The translations under genes and the position numbers were made by a program. A stretch of 64,000 bases of DNA from Excoecaria cochinchinensis (Eukaryota; Streptophyta; Magnoliopsida; Malpighiales; Euphorbiaceae). Positions 1-10,439 of this stretch are shown here, one piece after another. Within the stretch, counting starts at the first letter, position 1; each line of letters starts with the position of its first letter. The stretch lies in assembly GCA_947683425.1 (NCBI GenBank), contig CANTUQ010000081.1, positions 9,854,501 to 9,918,500 of the forward strand, in the 5' to 3' direction. Below the pieces are notes generated by a model. The model was given only the letters and a program-made list of their open reading frames with translations. It ran no database searches and was not told where the DNA came from.

Positions 1-21
1 ATAGCTTCTGTATCTCCACGA

Positions 22-126
22 TCACATGGTGGGTAGGAAATCTTGCCCACCATGTGAAAATCTAAACTTGCACAATCTAACTACCCTCGATCACATGGTG
101 GGCAGAAAATCTTGCCTACCATGTGA
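22..126. repeat. Pair of dyad-symmetric repeats
   Basis: Two related inverted repeats lie at 22-57 and 91-126. The first has perfect 12-base arms, TCACATGGTGGG and CCCACCATGTGA, around a 12-base spacer. The second has the same outer arms with one mismatch. They resemble in style the palindrome clusters inside the LTRs further right, so this may be the edge of an LTR or untranslated region of the decayed Tat element that follows. I see no LTR boundary to prove it. Confidence 0.7.
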
Positions 127-470
127 AACACCAAAAACCTGCAACAATTTACTCCAATTAAAGCTCACAAGGATCTAAGATTAATTAAATCTAAATTAAA
201 CTAAATCAACAACTCAAAGCCTAAAAAAATCAACTAAAAGCAACACAAAGCAAAACATTAATTTGAACTTATCAGAGCCGATAGAAGAGAATGAGGCTAA
301 CAAGCCAAAATTGAACCTAGAGGAGAATTTACTGGTCATGAGTTATCCCATAGCAAGAAAGTCATGATCGGATAAAAAATGTATGGATAAACCAGAAAAA
401 AAAAAGTCATACAAGTCTTGATGATTAATCAGCTTAGGCACCTGAGGACATCACTATAATTGACCTAAAT
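127..470. other. Unassigned AT-rich stretch before Tat pol
   Basis: A-rich sequence with no readable frame longer than a few dozen codons. It lies directly upstream of the first recognisable reverse transcriptase residues and is probably decayed gag-pol linker of the same Tat element. That is inferred from position only. Confidence 0.3.
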
Positions 471-1310
471 ATCATGACACATAAGTTAAATATGGACCCA
501 AAATGTCCATTTGTTAAATAGAAGTTAAGAAGGCATGCTCCTAATCATAAAAAGTTCATAGAGGATGAGATAGATAATTTGCTAAAAGTAGGCATAATTA
601 GGGAATTTCACTATCCAGATTTGCTAGCAAATGTAGTCCTTATTAAGAAAAAAGAGTGTGAAGCTCAAAATGTGTGTTGACTTCACAGATCTAAACAAAG
701 CTTGCCCAAAGGATAGTTACCCTCTACTAAACATTAATCAACTTGTCGATGTAATTGATTATCATGCCATTTGATTCTCTTCTTAATGCATATGTTGGCT
801 ACCATAATATTTTATTGTGGCTACTAAATCAAGAGAAGACTACGTTCATTACTTATACTGGAAAATTATTTTATAAAATCATTCCTTTTAGTTTGAAGAT
901 TGGAAGGGTCACTTATCAGCGCTTCATGAACAAGTTCTTCAAAGCTCATATCAGGAAGAATGTGGAAGTATATGTGGATGATATGATTGTGAAGACTAGA
1001 AGTCAAGAAAAGCACACTTCTGACTTAGCTATTGTGTTTGACACACTCAATCAATTTCAAACAAAACTTAACCCTAAAAATTGTGCCTTTAAAGTTTCTT
1101 CATAATCATAACTTGGGGTTCATGGTATCTCAAAGAGGGATTGAAGAAAACTTGGAGAAAGTCAAAGCAATCTTAAGAAGAGTCACAATGCAAGGGAGAT
1201 TCATCTATTCCTCTACCAAAAGATGCGTCCATTTTTTAAAATGTTTAAAAAGAATGAAGAATTTAATTTGGGAGATGATTGTTAAAAGGCTTTTAAAGAG
1301 TTGAGGTAAT
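471..1310 (+). pseudogene. Tat-lineage reverse transcriptase, decayed
   Basis: This is the reverse transcriptase of a Ty3/gypsy Tat element, which copies element RNA into DNA. Readable pieces in order are an N-terminal segment from 471 (THKLNMDPK), the block ending DFTDLNKACPKDSYPL near 670-725, and a catalytic-loop relic VEVYVDDMIVK near 965-1000. The KACPKD and YVDDM forms are typical of Tat and related elements. The frame is broken by stops (for example TAG where the family has Gln after PFVK) and by frameshifts near 655 and 1085. The catalytic DD pair is still present. RNase H relics follow directly, so this is the left part of one pol gene. Confidence 0.85.
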
Positions 1311-2130
1311 TTGTATATGTACCAGCTCACCTAAGTAGACCTATTCCAAAAGAAAGACTCATCATTTACTTAGCAATATTTGGCAAAGCCATGGTAGCTG
1401 TGTTGATAAGAAAAGAAAAAAATTGATAACTTTCAATCTACTATGTTAGCCAAGTTTTGAAAGCATCATGTCTCAAAAAAGCCCTACTAAGCAGTTCATC
1501 ATAACTCTCATAATGTGTCATCAAGCTTAGACAGTGCTTTAAAGCCCATAATATAGCCCATATATGGTTTGAGCTATGATTGGCTATAAAGGCACAACCA
1601 CTTGCTAAGTTTGTGGCTAAATTTATGGGAGAAGTTAAAGAGGTTTCTCAGTACAAAGAAGTTCTTTGGGGAATGATCATGGATGATGCCTACAAAGGTC
1701 CATTGGAAATCTACGTCAAATTTGCAATAAGATTAACTTTCAAAGCCTCTAACAATGCAGCAAAGTATAAGGCCTTTTTTCATGGTTTAAGGCTAATCAA
1801 GTCAGTCTGATTGGAAAATCTCACCATCAAAAGCAACTCTCAATTGGTGACTAATTAAGTGTTGGGAAACTTTGAAGCTAAAGAGGAAAACATAAAGACA
1901 TACCTACTTTAGGTTAAACAAGCTTCACATAATCTCGAATCAGTGGAAACAACCTTGAAGATAGAGAAAGCTAATAGGGAAGAGACAAAGCCAATTGATT
2001 TGTTAGTAAATATGGCAACCTCAGATTCTTTCCATAATGATCTCTAAGACAATGTAATAGTAGAAGAGAGAATTTCTTTCACCATTAAAGAACTAGAGAT
2101 TATAGAAATTAAAGAGTAGTAAAAAGCTAG
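1311..2130 (+). pseudogene. Tat RNase H and second RNase H, decayed
   Basis: An RNase H N-terminus (RLIIYLAIFGKAMVAVLI) is readable near 1355-1410. A second RNase H follows from about 1680 with ASNNAAKYKAFFHGLRL near 1746-1796 and SNSQLV near 1833. Two RNase H domains in series are the hallmark of the Tat lineage. The second one is usually compared to archaeal RNase H. The Glu of the usual NNEAEYEA motif has become Ala (NNAAKYKA), and several stops interrupt the frame, so no activity is expected. Confidence 0.75.
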
Positions 2131-2234
2131 ATGACTCTGATCATTGACTATCTATGGTCATGTCTCATTCCAAAAGATGATAGTGAGGCAAGGAAACTCC
2201 TGAGAAAACCCTCAGTTATTCATTGATTAAGGAA

Positions 2235-3290
2235 AAGTTGCACAAGAAAGCTTTCAATCATCCATGGCTGAAATTTATAACACCCTATGATCTAAATTAT
2301 GCGCTCAAAGAAATTCATGAAGGCATTTGTGAAGCACAAAAAGCAAGTAGAACCTTATAAGAAAAGGTGCTCCATTTTCTTATTTTTGGCTTAGCATATT
2401 CAAAAATGCACAAAAATTGGTAAATACATGCAATCAATGTTAGATAAATGGAAAAATAATCAAACAACCAGCTTCCAAACAATATCCAATCAGAGTATTG
2501 TGGCGCTTTGACCAATGAGGATTAGATATTATAGGTCCTTTTGCTCAAGAAAAGAGGCAGCTAAAATTCCATGTATATATTTGTTACCCACTTTTCTAAA
2601 TGAATCAATGTTGAGCATTTAACGAATATCACTGCCAGCAAAGTTGGAATTTTTGCATGAAAAGGAATCATTTGCCACTTTGCATTACCAAAGGCCTTCA
2701 TTACTGATAATAGTAAGCAATTTGACAATGCCATATTCAAAGATTTTTGCACAGGGTTGAATTTTAAGCTCAGATTTACATCAATTACTCACCCTCAATT
2801 GAACGGCATGACCAAGGTATCCAATAAAACCATTCTAAAGTGTTTAAAAAAGAGATTAGTTGAAATAAAAGGAAACTAGACTAAGGAGCTCAACAATGTC
2901 CTTTGGTCATATCAACAACATCCTTATTGGGTATAGGGAAAACCCATTTTCTCGTGTGTATGGAGTAGACGTCGCCATTCCTGTTAAAATCAAGCCCACC
3001 TCTTATACAAAGAAGGTATTTTTAGAAGAAAATAATGAATACCAAATAAGGCAAGACTTAGACCTTATGGAAGAAACAAAGGAAAATGCACAAATCAAAA
3101 TAGTTGTATATAAGCAAAAGATTGCACAATATTCTAAGTCCATAGGCAAACTTATGCCTGACTGGGAAAGACCTTATGTTATATCAAAAGTTCTTGGCCT
3201 AGGCACTTATAAATTAAAAACTCCAGAGGGGATAGACATCCCAAGAACCTAGAATGTGGAAGCACTCAAAAAGTGCTATATGTAATATTC
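2235..3290 (+). pseudogene. Tat integrase, decayed
   Basis: Integrase of the same Tat element, which would insert the DNA copy into the genome. Readable parts are the zinc-binding start (LKEIHEGICEA near 2310), the core with AFITDNSKQFDN near 2693-2730 and HPQLNGMTK near 2791-2817, and the C-terminal region around 2920-3290 (NPFSRVYGVDVAIPVKI, DWERPYVISKVLG, EALKKCYM). The second catalytic Asp (TDN) is visible. Many in-frame stops and shifts are present. The C-terminal block matches the Tat/Ogre style of ending, with WERPY and a KK(C/Y)Y tail. Confidence 0.85.
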
Positions 3291-3683
3291 CTAACCCCAT
3301 TGGTTTAGATGATCTGCAATATGTATTGCAAGCATTTAATGAAAAGTGAGCTTATCATTATATAAATTTTATATTTTAAAGAAAGAACTTAAAAAGAGAG
3401 AGAAAGAAAGACTTAGATTTTTTACATAGCTTTGAGCCAAAAGATTATGTCTTCTATTAGAAAGCATGAAATAATAAAGTGTAGATAAAGTAAATAACAC
3501 TATATGATCAAGTAAAGGCAAATTTGATATATGTAAAAGAAAAAAGTTACGTATTATTCTAAAAGAAAAACTACGTTAAAAGTGAGTGACACTCTCTTCA
3601 CAAAGAGAAAAACTAAAAAGAAGAACTAATTAGCAGTTTCATCGTCTCCCTAAGATCCATCAAATATGATCAGCAGCATTAGC
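3291..3683. other. Spacer after Tat integrase
   Basis: AT-rich stretch with AGAGAGA-type runs near 3390-3412. I see no coding signal on either strand. It separates the integrase relic from the antisense reading frame, as expected for the 3' region of a Tat element. Confidence 0.4.
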
Positions 3684-4140
3684 CTAATCTTCAGCATTCT
3701 CCTTCAAAAGGCCTATTAAAAATGAGAAGTCCAGTTTAGGAAAATGTTTCTCGCATTTAGATTGAACATGAAAAAGTAGTTCACCTCGGGCACCGCCCAA
3801 CTTATTAATGATCCCATCCTCTCTTGCCTTAACCTTTTCGAAAAATTGAACCTCCTAATTGGAAGGCTTCTTCTCATAATGGGCCTTCAAAGATTCAACT
3901 TCAGCTTGATGCAGCTAATCTTGAGCTTTAAACCCTAAAATCTTACTTTGAAGATTAGAATTTTTCTTCTCCATAGTTGATCAGGCCTTAGGAAAATCGG
4001 CTTCAAGCACAATGATATCCTTATTAAAGTTTACCTTTTGAAGGGACAAATCCAATTCAAGCTTCCTCTCTGACTTAACAAGCTTCATAAAAGCAACTTC
4101 TTTATCCTTTTTAAAAGCAACCCTTGGACATTGAATACAC
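3684..4140 (-). pseudogene. Antisense coiled-coil ORF relic of Tat element
   Basis: Read on the minus strand from about 4134 down to a TAG at 3684-3686, one frame spells a charged, helix-rich protein of roughly 150 codons with only three internal stops. Heptad-like segments include KSERKLELDLSLQKVNF, EVESLKAHYEKK and FEKVKAREDGIINKL. It lies downstream of the integrase and runs against it. Some Tat-lineage elements (the Grande type) are known to carry an antisense gene between pol and the 3' LTR. I read this as a relic of such a gene. Its function is unknown. An unrelated host exon is possible but less likely given position. Confidence 0.6.
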
Positions 4141-4204
4141 TAAGAAACTAAAAAAAGAAGAAGAAGTATACATATATAAAAGACTATAAGAAAAATCAAG
4201 ATTT

Positions 4205-4745
4205 GCTACAACAATTTAGCGATGGAAAGAAATTTTATCACTAAATACCGACAAAATAAGTAATGTTGTAACAAAGTTGAAACTTTAGCGACGAAAAAAA
4301 TTCCAGCCACTAAAAATGGAGGGAATATTATTTACTGACGGAATTTAGAGACGAAAAAGTTAAACCGTCACTAAATGTGGCGCCAAATATTCGCGGTAGC
4401 GTTATCTATGGAAATTACCGACATAATTAATATTTCGTCGCTAAAGTTTAGTGACGGACAATATATTTTGGGAAATTAGCGACGGAATATGTTGTCCGTC
4501 GCTAAAGAATATTTCGTCGCTAAACTTTAGCGACAGACAGGTATTTCGTCGCTAATTTGGGAGATTAGCCACAGAAAATGCTTTATATCGCTAAAAAAAT
4601 TTAATTTATGATGGATATTGAAAATTTTGTCACTAAATTTAGCGATGAAATTTTTGGTCCATCATAAAAATTCAAATTTATCGACATAAATGAAATTCCG
4701 TCGGTAAAAGTAATTTTTAGTGACGAAAAAAGTGTTTCTGTTGCT
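4205..4745. repeat. CACTA-like subterminal repeat block 1
   Basis: About a dozen copies of a short motif, TTTAGCGACGGA or its complement TCCGTCGCTAAA with variants, are scattered in both orientations over 540 bases. Dense inverted short motifs of this kind are typical of the transposase-binding subterminal regions of plant CACTA elements. No clear CACTA terminus is seen at the left edge, so this end is truncated or mutated. No transposase is seen. Confidence 0.6.
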
Positions 4746-5165
4746 AAAATTCCCATATATAAAACAAAAAAAACCCTCTCCCTTTTTCTTTCTCTCTCTC
4801 CTCTCTCTCTCTCTCTCTCCTAGATTTGCTCCACCGTGGCCCCTTCCCTGCTGATCTCAGGCTTCCGTCGCTCCTCCCCCCAGTGTCGCCCCCCTCCCGC
4901 ACCCATCTCGGCTCACCCACTCCCTCGCTCGCGTTCTCCCTCGTGCAACCGCCAGTTGCAACCGCTGGTCCTGACGTTCACCGCTGCCACAGCTCGTCCC
5001 TCACCCTTCCCCCACCGTCGTAGATCTGGTCTCGCCACTGCGCACTGTCTCCCTCCCTCTTGCACTGTCTCCCTCGCCTACTGTCGCACATCTGCTCTTT
5101 CATGCTGTCTCTCGCCGGTCGTAGCTCACCAGATCCGCCGTGCCTCTCCTTCTTAGGTCAGTCTT
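4746..5165 (+). promoter_or_regulatory. TATA box, CT-rich leader and possible first exon, copy 1
   Basis: A TATA-like sequence (ATATATAAAAC near 4753-4763) is followed by a CT-repeat tract to about 4821, a GC-rich segment containing CTCCACCGTGGCCCC, and a candidate splice donor (TTAG then GTCAGT near 5155). This order looks like a promoter, 5' leader and first exon carried next to transposon-type repeats. Short open frames exist here but none matches a family I recognise. Copy 2 at 6625-6915 has the same layout. Confidence 0.45.
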
Positions 5166-5588
5166 CTCATTCTACCTTAAATATATTTTTTTTATTCTAC
5201 TGTCGTAGGTATGCTCGTCTCGCTCATGTAGCCAAAGGTATTTTCTTTTTTGGGATTGCTAGCTATTTTCCATGTGTTTTCAATTTCAGTAGCTAAAAAT
5301 GTGTGTTTTTTTGTTTGTTCAGGTCTCAAAGATAACCATTTGCATTAGCACTAAAAATGTTTTGGCTAGTTGATTAATTTGTTTTCTACTGCTGATTATT
5401 GTTCACTTTTTTTTTGTAGGTTAGGATAACTATTGTTACTGTCGACCAACCTGTGGGAGAATAACAAATAGACCTTCTGTTTCCAAAGAATTATGTAGTA
5501 TGTAATCTTTGCTCTCAATTTTACCTAAATAACTAAATGGCATGTTTTGTTGTCAATTATTGATCTCCTATTCTATTTAACTTTTTTC
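5166..5588. other. Intron-like T-rich stretch
   Basis: T-rich sequence with a candidate splice acceptor (T-run then GTAG near 5420). It would suit an intron and a short second exon of the copy 1 leader, but no reading frame with recognisable similarity follows. I assign no function. Confidence 0.3.
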
Positions 5589-6160
5589 TACAATAGGTCC
5601 CTGTACTTTAAAAAATTGATATTAAATCAATGTACATTTTAGATGACTCATATTAAGTCCAATTTAAAGGAAATTATCAGAATTATGATATACAGTTTAT
5701 TAATCTTGTGTTAAATCAACTTAAAATGAATGCGCAATCCACCAAAACATAAAAAAAAAATAATTGAAGAAATATACAGTTATTTCATACATGCAAAATG
5801 ATATGAGTTAGTTTTTTATTTTTTATTTTATATTTTATTAGATCCCATGGCAATTTTAAGTTAACATCATATTGTGGGATCCATTTTAAGGATCCATCAA
5901 AACTTAAAAAATTGAAAAAATATACAATCATTTAAGATATGTAAAAGATTGTGAATTGGTTTTTTCTTCAATTTTTATATTTTAGTAGATTTCACTATCA
6001 TTTTAAGTTGATCTCATATAAAGTTAATAAATCATACATTTCTATTCCGTTAGTTTCACCTAAATTTAATATGATGTGAGTAATTCGAAAAGTACGAATC
6101 CAACACCAACTTTTAAAATTATAAAAATCTAATGTAAAAGATGTTAAACTTCAAATAGCT
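5589..6160. repeat. Foldback (MITE-like) element with internal duplication
   Basis: The left arm, about 5640-5730, and the reverse complement of the right arm, about 6005-6090, share long stretches around CATATTAA and ATCAACTTAAAATGA, giving an imperfect terminal inverted repeat. Two direct repeats of about 135 bases lie inside, near 5735-5880 and 5894-6025, both beginning with a CCA(C/T)CAAAAC motif. No coding capacity is seen. It fits a decayed MITE or foldback element. No target duplication could be set. Confidence 0.5.
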
Positions 6161-6254
6161 TAGGATTTATTTTTTCTATAATTCGTAAAATATACACGTG
6201 TCATGCAACATTAGAGGATGTAAAAGAAAAAAATAATAAAAAGAATGTGTTTAT

Positions 6255-6640
6255 TCACTACAAGAGTTTTATAGATTAGATATGAAAAATTAGCGACGAA
6301 AAAATTCCGTCGCTAAACACGTAGAAATTAAAGCTTTTTTCTCGTCGTTAAAAATGGAATTAAATATTTTTACTCGTTTATACCGATGGAATTTAGCGAC
6401 GAAAAACTAAATCATCGCTAAATGTGATGTTAAATATTCCCATGAGAAATTTCTATAGAGATTAGCGAAGCAAATTATGTTTCAGAAAAAATATTTCATT
6501 GCTAAAATATTAACTTACGACTGACATTGAAAATTCTATAATTTTTTTTGGCGACCGAATTTCAATGTCCGTAGCAAAAAAAATAAGACTTACTAACAAA
6601 GGAAAAAGAATTTCCGTGGCTAAAATTGGCGTCTATAAAA
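6255..6640. repeat. CACTA-like terminus and subterminal block 2
   Basis: At 6255 the sequence CACTACAAGAG matches the usual start of plant CACTA terminal inverted repeats. It is followed by TTAGCGACG and CCGTCGCTAAA motifs in both orientations up to about 6640. The block parallels 4205-4745 and lies in the same orientation. I could not find a matching far terminus, so the extent of the element is open. Confidence 0.6.
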
Positions 6641-6915
6641 AAAATACCTGCCGTTATTCCTTCTGTCCCTTTCTCTCTCTCTCTCTCTCCCTCCCCCTCC
6701 CCCTCTTTCTCTCTCTTGCCTGGATCTGCTCCACCGTGGCCCCTCCCCCGCCGATCGCCACCCCCGCCGTCGCCCCCCACCTGCAGATCTTCCCGGCGTC
6801 TCCCCCCTCGCACACCACCAGGCGCCTGCCGATTGCCGCCGCTGATCCCGCCGCTCGTCGCTTGCCCCCTTCCTCCGTCCCTCGCCAAATCTGCCGCCAT
6901 CGTCCGCCTGGGTCA
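6625..6915 (+). promoter_or_regulatory. TATA box, CT-rich leader and possible first exon, copy 2
   Basis: TATAAAAAAAATA near 6632 is followed by a CT-rich tract (6671-6715), the shared CTCCACCGTGGCCCC segment near 6727, a GC-rich run and a GTCAGTCTTCTC donor-like site near 6912. Order and sequence match copy 1 at 4746-5165, so the two arose by duplication or by two insertions of one element. The open frame across the GC-rich part is Pro- and Ser-rich and resembles no family I know. Confidence 0.45.
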
Positions 6916-9736
6916 GTCTTCTCTTTCTGTCTTCAATTTTTTTTCATTTAAATTTTTGTTCATTTTTGGGCTAAATTTCTGTTTTATTTTTTTTACTAGT
7001 TATTATTTGAATTTATTGTTACCGATCTATGCTTCTTTTATGAACTACGGATTCGTACAGAGGCACAACATGTATATTTTCGGTAATTAAACCCAACTCC
7101 TCTCTTCTATTTATCTAATTTGATAATCAAGAGCTTGAAATTTGATTTTGGACCCAAATTTTCATCTCCTGGTCAATAGATGAGCCAAAAGCTGAAAGAA
7201 TTTGAAGAAAGTTCATTTCTTTCTCAGTACCCAGTAATGTTTGAATTTAAGTATTCAATTTGTGCTGTTTAGTGATTGGATTTTGTTTGCATTAGAATTG
7301 GCTCTAAGTTTTGCTGGTTTTTGATACGATTTTTGCTTCAGGTATGCCCAATACTCTAAATGTGATTTCAAATTTTCCTTTCCTTGTCGTTGGTGTGGTT
7401 GGACTTGTGCTAACTATTATGGGAATTATTTTAAGCTGAGGTGTGTAATCTGTAAATTGATTATCATAGGATTTTTATCTGTATGTTTTTTTAATTATAT
7501 GATTATCTTGATCTGCATCCTCTCCTTTTATCAAATTTTTCTTCTTGAAATATCAATTATTTTTGCTATGTAGCTTTTTCCAGTAATGGCAGTTGCTGAT
7601 TTTACATATTGCTGTTCTTCTTTTTTTTTTTTTTTTTTCCTTTTTAAGTTTCTGTAAACAATTTCTTCCAATTTGAGTGCCTGTGATTGCTGTGTCATAT
7701 GATTTCATGTTGCTGGTAGTTGTCAAATGAATTTGGCTTAGGTTGAGTTGTGTATGTTAGAGCAGAGAAATGTAGGAATTTGCTTGATGTTTGATTTTTT
7801 TGTGTGTTTATTTGAAATCGATGAATTGTTAAATTGCAAATAAGCATGAGTTGTGAATTTGAGGAACTAGTTTGTTAAGTTGAAAATAATTAAGCGATGA
7901 TAGATTAGAAAGAGGGAGATATAGAGAATAAAGGTAGAGTTTATAGATACTGTTTGTTAGTTTTACATTTCTTTGGGTCATTTCTGTGTGAATCGGAATG
8001 CTACTGGTTTTGCCAATTGATTGCCATAGGTTGATCCATATAAGGTGTTTAGCGAGAGGTCCTTTAGGGATTTATACTTTTAGAGATAGCACTATAGGAT
8101 TCTTGCATAACTATGCACATAGGATTGTGGAATAGCCTTGGTAATTACTCTGAATTAGCATTGCTTTTAAGGACAGTTCATTATTATTGATTGTGAATCC
8201 ATTCCATAATGATAATTGTTATACAATTTTTTTTATTCCATAAGGATGGTTTTATATTATCAATGTGGAGCATGAATTAAATTCTTGCAGTATCGTGCCA
8301 CTTTTGGCATGTTGCCTTTTTTTGATAAGCCTTTTGTTCTACTATAAAAGAATTGAATTCTAGCTACTTCTAAACTTTTAAATCATGATATTGCAAAAAA
8401 AGAATTTGATTGCATTATGCCTACATAATTAATCTCCTTGCAATTGTTCTTGTTTTGTCATAAATCAATATTATATAACTTTGGGTTTTGTTGTATCTGT
8501 TAATGTAATTTGGCAGTTTCTCTTTTCTATAGACACTGTATCTTTTTGTCATACGGGAATAAAAAACATGATTCATTTTTCTGAAAAAACTGCTCCTTTT
8601 TTTTTTGAATGAAAGAAAAATCCTACTGTATTGTTGATGTTTTTGTTTTGATGCTGCAGTTACAACATTTAGCAATGCTACAGAAGCTTTGGATTCTTCA
8701 GGAATTCACACCACTCATGCTAAAGTACTTTCTTTGATCTGATCCAAAAGAATTAAGGGATTACAGTGTCTTTCTGTACCATTGCAGATTTTATAATCAA
8801 TCACTCCAATATTTCAAGTTGCGAATTTTGACTGACGGTTGCGTAGCAAAACAACTTTATAATTATATTTATTTATTTTATTTTTTCTATATAATGACTT
8901 ATATCATGCCGTTAGAATCAGATCGGTCTAGTATCACTGATGGTATTGTAATTATATTTATTTTTATACATTATTATTAGGTTTACTTCAAAATTATTTA
9001 TTTTAATTAATATATTTTCAATTAATATATTTTTGTTAATTTTAATTTTTATATTATTAATGATTTTATCATTTAAAAATTAAAAAAATTAAAAAAATAA
9101 ATTAAAAAAAATAAAAATTTCATAATATTTGTGATGGAACCTGTATTTATGTCACAAATTTTTAAATATTTTTGCACAAATTCATTTATATTCGGCTATA
9201 GTAATTTGCATCTCATATTAAATTCTCCTTAAATATCTATTAAAAATATTATTATTAATTTTTATATTAAATATTAAATAAAAACTCAATTTTTTTTTAA
9301 TAAATAATTTGCCTTCTCTCTAGTTTTAATTGAAATATAAATATAGAGGTTTCATTGAAATACTTTATAAATGTTTTTTTGAAACAAAATATTTTATTAT
9401 AAATGTTAGGGTGCCCAATCTTTACATTTTAAAAGATAGGATTCTAATTATAAATTTTCCCAAACATCAATTTTTTTTTTTTTAACTATCCCCAAATTGT
9501 TTTCGCTCAAGATGTTTGATCCTCTTTAAACTTTAAGCTTTCTTTTACGCTTTATCCTTTAGATTAGGAAAAACACATAATTAGATCTCTGAATTATTCT
9601 AATTTTTTTATTGAATATCTGAATTTTGAAAACTAAATATTGTATTTTTATTCTTTGATTTTACTATTTATTAGATTCATGTGTAATTTTTAAATTCTTT
9701 AAATTTATTATATTGCCCCAAATCTATCGGGAAACG
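6916..9736. other. AT-rich non-coding stretch
   Basis: About 2.8 kb of T- and A-rich DNA. Candidate splice acceptors (TTGCTTCAG near 7341 and GATGCTGCAG near 8660) suggest introns of the gene-like unit that starts at copy 2, but I cannot follow a reading frame across them. A T-run lies at 7621-7639. The part from 8860 to 9700 is very AT-rich. Nothing in it resembles a known gene. Confidence 0.35.
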
Positions 9737-9738
9737 AA

Positions 9739-10290
9739 GTGAAGCAGTTTCTGAATTTGAAGCAGAGAGCTATGTCGGTAGCAGAGTATGAAAAAGAGTT
9801 AAACAGGCTTAGCAAGTATGCACCAGCTGGGGTACTTACTAAAGAGTTCAGATGTCAACACTTTGAGGAGGGACTGAATGATCCATCAAGACGTTTTTGA
9901 TCTCTATGACGACCTATCAGACTGTAAGTTATTATCAGATTGTTTAGGCAGCTTTAAGGGTTAAACGGTCTGAGATTATTCAAAGAGAGAGGGCCCAAAG
10001 AAGAAGTTCCTCTTGAGGTGGATCGTCTTCAAGGAAGAGGCTTAGGAATCCGCCGAAAGTCTCCCCAGCTGAGTCTGTTGGTAATCCAGTTACCAGGCAT
10101 AGATGATAGGGATCCTCATAGGTATTTAGTGCTGGTAGAGGCACCTCAGGTGGATGAGGAGATAGTGTGCTAGAGTGTTCTCATTGCAATAAGAGCCATA
10201 GGGGAGAATGCAGATGGTTGATTGGTGGGTGTTTCCGGTATTGGAGCACTGAGTATTTCTTGGCAAATTGTCCGTCCGAAAGCTTATGAG
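9739..10290 (+). pseudogene. Element G: chromovirus gag, 5' truncated
   Basis: Gag is the structural protein that packages element RNA. The reading frame enters at 9739 in the middle of the Gag domain (KQFLNLKQRAMSVAEYEKEL) with no LTR, primer site or start upstream, so the element lost its left end. The RNA-binding zinc knuckle near 10170-10285 is damaged: where element A has CFHCGSTEHFLANC, here the second Cys and the His are both Tyr. The frame changes between the Gag domain and the knuckle and changes back before the protease, so at least two indels are present. Confidence 0.85.
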
Positions 10291-10439
10291 GATGGTCGTG
10301 ATTAGTAATAAGCTAGTAGAGTTGGATCCAATACACCTCAGGGTACTCGACGTAGAAGTAGAGGACAAGGTCGAGGTGACCGACCTAGAGACGGAGCCTC
10401 TTCAGAGACTGTTGACCATCCTCCTGCAACACCAGCACG

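Noticed and set aside
4826..5296. Pro/Ser/Leu-rich open frames in the CT-rich leader
   Set aside because: They overlap a CT microsatellite and GC-rich leader, differ between the two copies and match no family I know. I treat the region as leader, not as a supported protein gene.
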